From Anaerolineales bacterium UBA6131 (GTDB taxonomy: Bacteria; Chloroflexota; Anaerolineae; UBA2200): DNA of 30,775 bases. Location of the stretch: assembly GCA_002435875.1 (NCBI GenBank), contig DIVN01000082.1, forward strand, positions 27,661-58,435, read 5' to 3'. The position numbers were made by a program, and so were the translations under genes. The stretch's first letter is position 1. The number at the start of each line of letters is the position of its first letter. Under the pieces are notes generated by a model. That model had not been told where the DNA came from. It did not search any database and saw only the letters and a list, made by a program, of their open reading frames with translations. Shown piece by piece: positions 22,983 to 30,747 of the stretch.

Positions 22983-24322
22983 ATAGCAGCGGGGGCGAAT
23001 TGCCGAATCCATATTTCTACAGTGGGCCGGTTCGCGAAGCGGAGGGTTTCTTCGGCCGAACCGAGCAGACCCTGGCTATCCTCAACCGTCTCCCCAAAGG
23101 AGGTTCGACCTCTGTTGTTGGTCAGCGCCGAAGTGGCAAGACGTCGCTCCTCTATCACCTGATGAGCCATGCTGCTCATGCAGAAGCCAACTTGGATTCA
23201 GCCGACTTGGTGTTCCTCTACCTGGACCCACAGCTGGGCATACGCCACGAGGCACAATTCTACCGCGAGCTTGTGGGGGCTCTGAACCGTCAGGAGCCAT
23301 CCCTCGTGCCTGCGCTACCTGGGGAGGTCAGTCAAAGGCGAGTATTGGAGATCACCAGACAGTTGCAGCCGCGTCGACTGGTGCTCATGATCGACGAATT
23401 CGAGCGACTTGCCAGCAATCGGGACTTCCCCATGAGCTTTTTTAGCTTCTTGCGCGGCCTGTCACAGGCCAATGTCTGCCTGATTACCGCGACTTCAGTG
23501 CGGCTCTGCGACTGTTTCTGGGGTGAGTTCGATGGGTCGCCGCTGGACAATGTCTTCGCGACCGAGTATCTGAGCTCCTGGAATCGGGACGAGTTCGACG
23601 CATTCTTGAGCGAGACTGCAAGGCGAACCGCTGCACCGATGCTCGAGTTCAAAAGGGACATCATTTACCTGGGGGGGCACTTTCCGTTTTACGTCCAGAT
23701 TGCCTGCAGCCTCTATTGCGATTGGTGGCAGCGGAGCCACCGTATCACCAACAAGGACCGCGAATCCATCGCCCTGCACTTTGCCGAGGAATGCCGTCCG
23801 TACTTTGAGAGGATATGGAACAAGTACCTCCATGCCCAGGAGAAGACAACCCTACGTTCGCTGGCGTATGGCAACAAGATCACCAACGACAGCAGCCTGG
23901 CTTCGCTTCGGCAAAAGGGTTATGTGCTGGATGAGAGCATCTTCTCTTCAGCCTTCCGGGATTTTATCCTGCAGCAAGAAGCACGAAAACCCGTGTCGGC
24001 ACAAGAGGAGCACGCCGGTCTGCAACTAGACAGAAAGGCCGGTGATGTCTGGGTCAATGGTGTATGCGTCACACCGCCACTAACGAACCTGGAGTACAAG
24101 TTACTGCTATGCCTCGACGACAATGCCAGTTGCATTTGCGACAAGTATGATATCGTTGAGGCGATTTGGTCGACGGACTATGTCGATACCGTCGACGATA
24201 CGCGCATCGCCAAGCTAGTCAGTCGACTGCGCAATCGCGTGGAACCAGATCGCCACAACCCCAGGTTCATCATCACGGTGCACGGCCGCGGTTACAAACT
24301 GATCACAGAGCCCACTACCTAG
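22979..24322 (+). CDS. STAND-type ATPase fused to OmpR/PhoB winged-helix DNA-binding domain
   Basis: A 447-residue protein whose ATG overlaps the previous TGA (ATGA). The N-terminal AAA/STAND ATPase starts NPYFYSGPV and FFGRTEQT, with P-loop GQRRSGKT (48-55), Walker B LVLMIDE (134-140), FSFLRGLSQANVCLITAT and FPFYVQIACSL. A helical spacer follows, then at about 347-443 a Trans_reg_C-type winged helix: LQLDRKAGDVWVNG, LTNLEYKLLLCL, DDTRIAKLVSRLRNRVEP and ITVHGRGYKL, the hallmark end of OmpR/PhoB output domains. There is no receiver domain. The ATPase resembles the C-terminal ATPase of the upstream protein in all motifs, suggesting duplication. It is likely a nucleotide-switched DNA-binding regulator; its targets are unknown, though the shared divergent promoter region is a candidate. 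Confidence 0.88.
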   Translation: MNSSGGELPNPYFYSGPVREAEGFFGRTEQTLAILNRLPKGGSTSVVGQRRSGKTSLLYHLMSHAAHAEANLDSADLVFLYLDPQLGIRHEAQFYRELVGALNRQEPSLVPALPGEVSQRRVLEITRQLQPRRLVLMIDEFERLASNRDFPMSFFSFLRGLSQANVCLITATSVRLCDCFWGEFDGSPLDNVFATEYLSSWNRDEFDAFLSETARRTAAPMLEFKRDIIYLGGHFPFYVQIACSLYCDWWQRSHRITNKDRESIALHFAEECRPYFERIWNKYLHAQEKTTLRSLAYGNKITNDSSLASLRQKGYVLDESIFSSAFRDFILQQEARKPVSAQEEHAGLQLDRKAGDVWVNGVCVTPPLTNLEYKLLLCLDDNASCICDKYDIVEAIWSTDYVDTVDDTRIAKLVSRLRNRVEPDRHNPRFIITVHGRGYKLITEPTT

Positions 24323-24346
24323 TTGACAAACACCCCAAATGTGACC

Positions 24347-25171
24347 CTAGCCCCCTTGTCTTGGCTCCGCTCGAGCGGGCAAGACGCCCATTTCCCGCAT
24401 CTGGCGCATTACATCGGCCGCTGATCGAAAGACTATGGCTTTCATGCCCATCTCTACAGCAACCTGCGTGTTTCGTTCCTTGTCATCAACGAACAGGCAT
24501 TGTGCTGGGGGGAGCCCAAGCCGATCACAGGTCAACCGAAAGATCTCCGGATCGGGTTTTCGTAGCCCAACGCGAGCCGAGTTGATGACCGTGTCAAACG
24601 AGTCCATCAGACCATGCTCAGCCAGCAGGGTGTCAAGATGGATGGTTGCGTTGCTCAGGAGGGCGGTCCTGTAGCGTCTGTGCAGCCATCGCATCAGATG
24701 CACGACTCTTGCGTTGAGAGCCTCATAGGCAAACGGGTTGTACCGGAATGGTTCCAACTCTGCTGGAACTCGCCCCTCCAGCAGTTCTTGTACCCGCCCC
24801 CAGTATTCCTGGGCGGAAGTCTTCCCGGTCGAAACGTCGTACCAGTGGTCGCCGGAATGGAACACCGCGGAAAGCGCGCCATTCTCCAGGCCCAACTGCG
24901 CTTCACAGCGCCGCCATACTCGCAGTCTCCCCGGGTCGCGGGTATACACTCCACCAAAGTCAAAGATGACGCCCTGAACATCAGTTGTCACTGGAAAGCT
25001 AACCTCGTCTTCCTGCAGATCGAGTCGTCGGTCAGTCTCACGAGCTTTCATAATAGAGAGCTTTGCCGTCATGTCAAAGACGTTGGCCCGCCGCTCACTT
25101 CTTGCACCCGCGATCTCCGCCATTGCTCCTGGCGTGCAACTATGGCTCTCAGCCCCTCCGAGTTGCAACAT
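24347..25171 (-). CDS. HAD-superfamily hydrolase, subfamily IA
   Basis: Up to 274 residues; the conserved domain begins only near residue 60, so a start at 25123, 25072 or 25051 is possible. None of these has a convincing ribosome binding site. Motif I reads GVIFDFGGVYT, with Gly-Gly in place of the usual Asp-x-Thr/Val second aspartate (DFGGV), as in the epoxide-hydrolase-N/YihX-like HAD group. Motif II is ALLSNATIH, motif III RVGLRKPDPEIF (catalytic Lys), motif IV QCLFVDDKERNTQVAVEMG. YihX-like proteins are sugar-phosphate phosphatases, but this branch has variable substrates, so none is assigned. It converges with the STAND gene, 24 bases away, and diverges from the secreted-protein gene. 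Confidence 0.82.
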   Translation of the reverse strand: MLQLGGAESHSCTPGAMAEIAGARSERRANVFDMTAKLSIMKARETDRRLDLQEDEVSFPVTTDVQGVIFDFGGVYTRDPGRLRVWRRCEAQLGLENGALSAVFHSGDHWYDVSTGKTSAQEYWGRVQELLEGRVPAELEPFRYNPFAYEALNARVVHLMRWLHRRYRTALLSNATIHLDTLLAEHGLMDSFDTVINSARVGLRKPDPEIFRLTCDRLGLPPAQCLFVDDKERNTQVAVEMGMKAIVFRSAADVMRQMREMGVLPARAEPRQGG

Positions 25172-25191
25172 CTACATAAATATGGTATACT
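25163..25191 (+). promoter_or_regulatory. Promoter of the secreted PA14 protein gene
   Basis: TTGCAA (25163-25168), 17 bases, then TATACT (25186-25191), about 55 bases before the ATG at 25246. It overlaps the extreme 5' end of the longest HAD reading frame, which argues for a shorter HAD start. Confidence 0.68.
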
Positions 25192-25245
25192 GACTTGTGC
25201 TGTGGGGCTTCGACACCGGCAAGAATTCGAGAGGGAGGGGATAAC

Positions 25246-27204
25246 ATGTCGACCCAAGTACCATGGCAGAGGTTCGGCCACCGAGTTATCATCGCTTTGC
25301 TCTCCGTTGCATTGCTTCTTCCTCTGTTGCCAGTTTCGGTGCTGTCTGAGGGACCTTGGCGCGCCGAATACTTCAATAATCCTAGCCTGACTGGCACTCC
25401 AGTCTTCACCCGTGATGAGAACGCGATTGCTTGGGATTGGGGACATGAGCGGCCTGGCGAGGGGCTGCCGTACGACTATTTCTCGGCACGCTGGAGCGCA
25501 TACGTCTGGCTCGACGGTGGGCGGTACTCGTTCAAAGCCTACACAGATGATGGTGTGCGAGCATGGCTGGATGGTCAGATTATCATGGACTATTGGTACA
25601 ACCAGACGGCCAATCTTCATGAGCAATTGGTCGACGTCGCAAGCGGCTATCACAGTGTGCGTGTCGAGTATTTTGAGCATATCGGGAATGCCACTGCCAG
25701 GTTCTGGTGGGATTGGGTGACAGGCCCGATCACTAGCCAGGTCTGGCGCACCGAGTACTTTAACAATCCCTACCTCGTTGGCTCTCCGGTGCTGATTCGC
25801 GATGAGGCGGAGATCAACTATAACTGGGGTGCCTCCGCGCCGGCAGCGGGAGTGGCTGCAGACAACTTCTCCGTTCGCTGGACTGGCAGTGTTGCTTTCG
25901 GCCAGCCAGGTGACTACACCTTCACTGCAGTGTCTGATGACGGCGTGCGCGTGTGGCTGGACGGAGGAGTCTTGATCGATCAGTGGCGCGACCAGGCAGC
26001 CACATCTGTCTCAGCGACACGCTACGTTGCGCAGGGCATCCATCCCGTGATCGTGGAGTACTACGACCGCAGCGGTACTGCTTCAATCGGATTCTCCTGG
26101 CAGATGGGCTCGTCGCCTTCCACCCCCTCAACACCCACGACGCCGACCACATCGCCGGGGTCTTCGTCTGAGATCATCGTGGATGATCTCAGTGCCGGAT
26201 TCGAGAAGTCGGGCCCCAGCAGCAGTTGGTATTACCGATCCATCGGCTATCTGGGCCACACATATTGGACGTACAACAGCGACTCCCAGGTGTATAATTA
26301 TGCCAAGTGGGTTCCGCCTCTGTCGCAGGCCGGTGACTACCAGGTCTCTGTCTTCATCCCCCGCGATCGAGCAGACTCCAAGAGCGCCCGCTATCGCATC
26401 CATCACAACGGGCAGGATCACACGCGCACGGTAGACCAGTCACAATACTTTGACAAGTGGGTCTCTCTTGGCACCTACTATTTCACTGCACAGGGCAACG
26501 AATACGTCTATCTTGACGATGTGACCGGTGAGCCGTATGCGTCCAAGAGAATCGGCTTTGATGCCGTCAAGTTTGTCCGAGCAGGAGCTGCGGTGCCCAC
26601 TGCCACTTCTGTGCCCACAGGCGCACCGACGGCCACGCAGCCGGTGCCAACGCAGACGGTGTGGGTAGTTACGGCTACGCCTCCTGCTGCCACAGCGACT
26701 CCAACCGCGACTACCGTCGCACCAACGACGACGCCCGTGCTTCCCGCTTGTGCGATCACGCCCATCCTGGGCTTTGGCAGGATCTGGACAACATATGCAA
26801 CGGTACGCAGTCGCCTTGGCTGCCCTGTGCAGCTGGAGACCAACACGTGGAGTGCGGAACAGTCCTTCACCGGGGGCTATATGTTCTGGCGGGGCGATCT
26901 GAGGCTCATCTACGCGTTGTACAACGATGGCACCTGGCAGAGCTTTGTCGATCACTGGAACGAAGGAGATCAGGAGTGGGATCCAGCTATCGTTGCTCCA
27001 GCCGGATATTATCAACCCAAGCGAGGCTTTGGCACAGTCTGGCGAGATCAGAGTGGGGTAAGAGACAAACTTAGCTGGGCGACGACCGAGGAGCGAGGAC
27101 TTGGAGCTTCCTGGCAGGCCTACTCTGGTGGCCTCATGATCTGGAGTGACACGCTGTCTCACTTTGTCCTTTACAACGACGGGACCTGGAGCCGATACTC
27201 CTAG
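25246..27204 (+). CDS. Secreted PA14 x2 / golvesin-like multidomain protein
   Basis: A 652-residue exported protein; the ATG has GGGAGGGGA just upstream. Residues 1-35 form a signal peptide (basic start, IIALLSVALLLPLLPVSVLS). Two PA14-like carbohydrate-binding domains follow at about 38-157 and 167-287; each begins W-R-x-EYFNNP and contains DDGVR-WLDG. After a Ser/Thr/Pro linker, about 309-446 is a golvesin/Xly-type beta domain (SSSWYYRSIGYLGHTYWTY, YRIHHNGQ, RIGFDAVKFV). A long Thr/Pro/Ala/Val linker (447-499) leads to a C-terminal domain with two FGR/FGT-W repeats and FVLYNDGTW, resembling LGFP-like cell-surface repeats. No catalytic residues or sortase motif are seen, so it is probably a surface adhesin or glycan-binding protein. 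It ends at a bidirectional terminator. Confidence 0.88.
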   Translation: MSTQVPWQRFGHRVIIALLSVALLLPLLPVSVLSEGPWRAEYFNNPSLTGTPVFTRDENAIAWDWGHERPGEGLPYDYFSARWSAYVWLDGGRYSFKAYTDDGVRAWLDGQIIMDYWYNQTANLHEQLVDVASGYHSVRVEYFEHIGNATARFWWDWVTGPITSQVWRTEYFNNPYLVGSPVLIRDEAEINYNWGASAPAAGVAADNFSVRWTGSVAFGQPGDYTFTAVSDDGVRVWLDGGVLIDQWRDQAATSVSATRYVAQGIHPVIVEYYDRSGTASIGFSWQMGSSPSTPSTPTTPTTSPGSSSEIIVDDLSAGFEKSGPSSSWYYRSIGYLGHTYWTYNSDSQVYNYAKWVPPLSQAGDYQVSVFIPRDRADSKSARYRIHHNGQDHTRTVDQSQYFDKWVSLGTYYFTAQGNEYVYLDDVTGEPYASKRIGFDAVKFVRAGAAVPTATSVPTGAPTATQPVPTQTVWVVTATPPAATATPTATTVAPTTTPVLPACAITPILGFGRIWTTYATVRSRLGCPVQLETNTWSAEQSFTGGYMFWRGDLRLIYALYNDGTWQSFVDHWNEGDQEWDPAIVAPAGYYQPKRGFGTVWRDQSGVRDKLSWATTEERGLGASWQAYSGGLMIWSDTLSHFVLYNDGTWSRYS

Positions 27205-27220
27205 GAACTCGTCCAGAAAC

Positions 27221-27264
27221 AAAAAGGAGGCCTCGAGCCGTATCGCTCGAAGCCTCCTTTCGTT
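27221..27264. terminator. Bidirectional terminator between convergent genes
   Basis: AAAGGAGGC-C-TCGAGC (27223-27238) pairs with GCTCGA-A-GCCTCCTTT (27245-27260) around a short loop. T-rich sequence follows on the plus strand (CTTTCGTTTG) and on the minus strand (CCTTTTTGTTTCT). Confidence 0.88.
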
Positions 27265-27276
27265 TGAAGCTTCCCG

Positions 27277-27750
27277 TCAGGGCACCCACTGTACTCCGAG
27301 CCCGCTCAGCACTTCCTGTTGGATCCGCCACATCCTCTCCTGGTCCTCGACCTGGTCATGATCGTAGCCCAACAAGTGAAGCACACCATGCACGACCAGA
27401 ATGGCAATCTCGTCTTGCGGGGAGTGCCCAAACGAAACAGCCTGGTCCTTTGCCCTGGGGTAGGATATTACCACGTCGCCCAGATAGTCAGCAGCGTCGG
27501 GTGGGGCGGCGAATCCTGCGGTTTCCGGGCCTTGTGCGAACGAAAGCACATCGGTAGGAGCATCGATCCCTCGGTACCTGCGGTTGAGCTTAGCTATCTG
27601 AGCATCGCCAGTAACATAGATGCTCAACTGCGCGGCCCTTCCGGCAGCGGCGCGGGCAAGGGCGGCCCTCGCGACTCTGCGCAGGTGTACTCGACTTACC
27701 AGACCAACGAGATCGCTATCCAATTCGGCATGGACATATGGTTTCGGCAA
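27277..27750 (-). CDS. ybeY: Endoribonuclease YbeY
   Basis: A 157-residue zinc-dependent single-strand RNase involved in 16S rRNA maturation and ribosome quality control. The metal motif HGVLHLLGYDH (three His) is complete, preceded by the family strand LNRRYRGIDAPTDVLSF and by YLGDVVISYPRA. The length is typical. The reading frame begins with a TTG five bases after the stop of the upstream phosphodiesterase gene; no ATG start is available in frame before the conserved part. The neighbouring pgpH-ybeY order is the same as in many Gram-positive bacteria. Confidence 0.95.
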   Translation of the reverse strand: MPKPYVHAELDSDLVGLVSRVHLRRVARAALARAAAGRAAQLSIYVTGDAQIAKLNRRYRGIDAPTDVLSFAQGPETAGFAAPPDAADYLGDVVISYPRAKDQAVSFGHSPQDEIAILVVHGVLHLLGYDHDQVEDQERMWRIQQEVLSGLGVQWVP

Positions 27751-27755
27751 AGCTG

Positions 27756-29882
27756 CTATGTTTGCTCTCCGACTTCGGCCTGAGACAGGCTATCCCTTTC
27801 GGGGTATTGCAGGCGTGAATGAAACACGCCCTGCAGCACCTCGATGAACGCGGTGCGGATGTCGTCTAGATCACGCAGGGTCACATCACATTCGTCCAAT
27901 TCGCCACTTACCAGTCGATCGTTGGTGATCTTGCGCACAATGCGCTCGATCTCGCCAGCCGATCCGGGGGCCGAGGCGCGCACTGCTGCCTCGACGCTAT
28001 CCGCAAGCATCAGGATAGCGGCCTCCTTGCTACGAGGCTTGGGCCCAGGATAGCGGAAATCAGCTTCGTCGACCTCTGTTTCCGTTTCTTGTGTTGCTCT
28101 CTGATAAAAGTATCCAAAGCCAACGCTGGTTGTGCCGTGGTGCTGCGCGATGAGATCAATGACCCCATCGGGAAAGTGGTACTTTCGCCCAAGGTCGATG
28201 CTGTCTTTCACGTGAGCGATGATGATCTGCGCGCTCGTCCTCGCATCCAACTGTTGGTGATAGTTCTCTCCGGCTACCTGGTTCTCCACAAAGAAATACG
28301 GCCGCAATACCTTGCCGATGTCATGATGCAATGCCGCCACCCTGACCAATAGAGGATCCGCCCCGACCAACTCAGCCGCTCGTTCGCCGAGATTGCCCAC
28401 GATAAGGCTGTGGTGGTATGTGCCGGGAGCCTCCAACAAGAGCCTGCGTGCGAGAGGGTGGGTTGGACGTGCGAGTTCGAGAAGCTGTAATGGCGTAGTA
28501 ATGCCAAACAGTCCGCCAAGCCAGAAGAAAGCCGTAAAAGTCAGGCTCGCAGAGAGGAGCCCATTTGCGGCGCTGGCACCCAAGACCTGCAACATGGCCG
28601 TCGAATCATATGGTTGGCCAAAAAGGCGCAGAGAGACCGATACCACGCCGTTGACTAGGGCGAGACCTAGAGCAGCCCAGGCAAAAGTGCTTAGGCGCTC
28701 GGACCTGGAGACGGCTATTGCCCCAAACATGCCACCCAGCAGGAAGTAGATCATAAGATCCGCAGAGCCGCCCGTGAGATAGCCAATGAGGACACTCAGC
28801 ACGATCGCCGCGACCATGGCCAGTCGAGCGTCCAGCAAGACCGAAATCAGCATCGCTGCAGCAGCAATCGGAAAGAGGTATGGCAGGAGGACATGGCCAG
28901 GCACAAACCACTTGGCAGCAACCAGAGGAAGGATCATGAGCAAGGCGAGCAATGCCAATCGTTTCTGCCGAGACAGGATGTCCCTACAAAACTGCCCCGA
29001 ATAGACCGCCAGCAAGATGATCAGCACGAGCACGAGTGCCAGCCGACTTCGCAGTGCTTGCCATGGCGAAGCAGTTGGCTCCAAGCCAAGTGCCACAAGT
29101 TGCTCCATATGAAAGGGAACTACGATGTCACCTTGCCTGACCACCGCCTGGCCGACTTCGATTACGTGCTGTACTGGTGCAACAGAGGTCCGCGCCTGCT
29201 GACGCAACGACTCGGTGCTTTCTGGGTCGTAGAAGCCGTTAGGCTTGAGTAATGAGCGCACGAACGCGGCGACGATATCAGCCTGAGGCGCAGTCAGGGT
29301 ATAGCTTACCATTCCGGGCACGCTGGTGTTCACCGCAGCCAGTTGATCCTCACGCACGCCTGCTCGCATGAGGCGATCCAGCAAGTAGACCACTTCAGCC
29401 GTTACTGCGTTCCACGACGCCTCGTCCAAAGCAAGAGTCTGCTCAAGAGCAGCGGTAGACAGGCTCAAGTCTGAGATTCTGCCAAGCCACCTCATCTTGT
29501 CTTCATGAGAGGCTTCCCCATCTTGGCGTATGGACGAGATGTAGGACAAGACTTGGCGCGCTCGGGTTACCTGCTGACGGGCAATGTCGCCCTCTACAGT
29601 GTATACCGGCTGGACCGCAGCCTCTGCACGTGCCCGTTCGGCTTCGGTCAGAATCGCACTCTTGTAAACGACCCTCTTGCGTGCGAGGACGGTCTGAGGA
29701 CTCACCGTGCCCACTGCCAACGAAGTTACCTGAGGCTGTACGGGCAAGATGAGCGTCAGGCTGACACCAACAAACATCACCAGGGAGAAGATCAACAACC
29801 GGGGGAATGTAGCGCGTTGTCTCTCGTTCATGGAGGCAAGCGGGGCCTCGTGTGCGGCCCCGCTCGACTGTTGTCTGGACAT
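27756..29882 (-). CDS. 7TM-HD family phosphohydrolase, PgpH-type
   Basis: A 708-residue membrane protein. One N-terminal helix (LLIFSLVMFVGVSLTLILP) is followed by a large extracellular domain (about 50-275) containing VLARKRVVYKS, QPVYTVEGD and VIRQGDIVV-like (AVVRQGDIVVPF) motifs, then a cluster of about seven helices (about 285-470) and a cytoplasmic HD domain: TYHHSLIVGNLGERAAELVGA, AALHHDIGKVLRPYFFVENQ, HVKDS, LIAQHHGTT and MLADSVEAAVR. The Listeria relative PgpH hydrolyses cyclic di-AMP, and the HD ligands are all present, so the same activity is probable. The extracellular domain could sense a signal. ybeY follows within five bases. Confidence 0.92.
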   Translation of the reverse strand: MSRQQSSGAAHEAPLASMNERQRATFPRLLIFSLVMFVGVSLTLILPVQPQVTSLAVGTVSPQTVLARKRVVYKSAILTEAERARAEAAVQPVYTVEGDIARQQVTRARQVLSYISSIRQDGEASHEDKMRWLGRISDLSLSTAALEQTLALDEASWNAVTAEVVYLLDRLMRAGVREDQLAAVNTSVPGMVSYTLTAPQADIVAAFVRSLLKPNGFYDPESTESLRQQARTSVAPVQHVIEVGQAVVRQGDIVVPFHMEQLVALGLEPTASPWQALRSRLALVLVLIILLAVYSGQFCRDILSRQKRLALLALLMILPLVAAKWFVPGHVLLPYLFPIAAAAMLISVLLDARLAMVAAIVLSVLIGYLTGGSADLMIYFLLGGMFGAIAVSRSERLSTFAWAALGLALVNGVVSVSLRLFGQPYDSTAMLQVLGASAANGLLSASLTFTAFFWLGGLFGITTPLQLLELARPTHPLARRLLLEAPGTYHHSLIVGNLGERAAELVGADPLLVRVAALHHDIGKVLRPYFFVENQVAGENYHQQLDARTSAQIIIAHVKDSIDLGRKYHFPDGVIDLIAQHHGTTSVGFGYFYQRATQETETEVDEADFRYPGPKPRSKEAAILMLADSVEAAVRASAPGSAGEIERIVRKITNDRLVSGELDECDVTLRDLDDIRTAFIEVLQGVFHSRLQYPERDSLSQAEVGEQT

Positions 29883-29912
29883 TCAGGGCTACCCTATGGC
29901 ACCATCATAGGT

Positions 29913-30377
29913 TCAGTTGCCAGACTGTCCGCTAGCTGCAAGCAATCCTTGCACTATGAGGTTTGCTTCTCTGCCGTCAGCTTTTCCCTTGAGACGAGGC
30001 ATCAATACACGCATGACCTGTCCTGTTTGGGAAGGGCTCTCTGCCCCAACCTCGGCGATGGCCTGTTTGGCTGCCGCAACAAGCTCCTCGTGACTGAGTT
30101 GCTGCGGGAGATACGACAACAGGACCGCCAATTGGGCCTGCTCCTCGGCAATTAGCTTTGCACGTCCAGCTTTCTCATACTCCGCAAGTGACTCACGGTG
30201 CTGCTTGACCTCGCGTTCGAGGACCTGCAGCACATCGGCCTCCTCCAAGGAGCGTTGTCGTGCGATCTCCTCATAGCCTCTGGCGGCAAGAACAAGACGA
30301 ATCGCGGTCTTTTTCGCTTCGTCGTGCGCCTTCATCGCTAGGTGCAAGTCTTGATTCAACCGCTCTCGGAGACTCAT
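29913..30377 (-). CDS. yqeY: YqeY/GatB-tail family protein
   Basis: A 154-residue all-helical protein of the YqeY family, related to the C-terminal tRNA-binding tail of GatB. Family marks are SLRERLNQDLHLAMKAHDEAKKTAIRLVLAA at the N terminus, LSYLPQQLSHEELVAAAKQAIAEVGA in the middle and GQVMRVLMPRLKGKADGREANLIVQGLL at the end. A role in tRNA-dependent amidation or translation is suspected, but none is proven. It sits between rpsU and the phosphodiesterase gene, an order often seen with rpsU. Confidence 0.93.
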   Translation of the reverse strand: MSLRERLNQDLHLAMKAHDEAKKTAIRLVLAARGYEEIARQRSLEEADVLQVLEREVKQHRESLAEYEKAGRAKLIAEEQAQLAVLLSYLPQQLSHEELVAAAKQAIAEVGAESPSQTGQVMRVLMPRLKGKADGREANLIVQGLLAASGQSGN

Positions 30378-30450
30378 CGTTTGACCTGGGCGGACCTTTC
30401 TAACACGGGCAGGAACGCGGCAGGATACGGCAAGGGCCTAAACCCTCGGC

Positions 30451-30651
30451 TCAATCGTACCGGGCTTTGAGAGTCTGCTTGCGACTCTTGCGCCGCTTCG
30501 CTGCTTCTTTCTTCTTGCGGAGTACGCTTGGTTTCTCATAGAAGCGTCGACGACGAACCTCAGAGAGGACGCGAGCTTGCTGGACTTTCTTGTTAAAGCG
30601 CTTCAGCGCAATCTCAAACGGCTCGTCCTTGTCAACCGTTACGTGCGTCAC
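30451..30651 (-). CDS. rpsU: Ribosomal protein S21
   Basis: A 66-residue very basic small-subunit protein (VTVDKDEPFEIALKRFNKKVQQARVLSEVRRRRFYEKPSVLRKKKEAAKRR). The frame opens at 30672, but a GTG at 30651 is preceded by AGGGGGGAG at a good distance and gives the usual family length, so I take it as the start. It is the first gene of the group that continues with yqeY. Confidence 0.95.
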   Translation of the reverse strand: MTHVTVDKDEPFEIALKRFNKKVQQARVLSEVRRRRFYEKPSVLRKKKEAAKRRKSRKQTLKARYD

Positions 30652-30719
30652 ATGGCTCCCCCCTCTCCTCACAGCAGATATCCAACAACTGGCTTCTCCG
30701 CTGGTACTTGTGCGTGCTG

Positions 30720-30747
30720 ATTATAGTGTTGGAGACAAGGATGTCAA
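30720..30747 (-). promoter_or_regulatory. Promoter of rpsU-yqeY-pgpH-ybeY
   Basis: On the minus strand, consensus TTGACA (30747-30742), 16 bases, then consensus TATAAT (30725-30720). It is the closest to perfect of the promoters in this window and suits a ribosomal protein gene. The leader to the GTG is about 60-65 bases. Confidence 0.87.

Noticed and set aside
24614..25390. 258-residue plus-strand open frame
   Set aside because: Antisense to the HAD gene and overlapping the promoter and start of the secreted protein gene.
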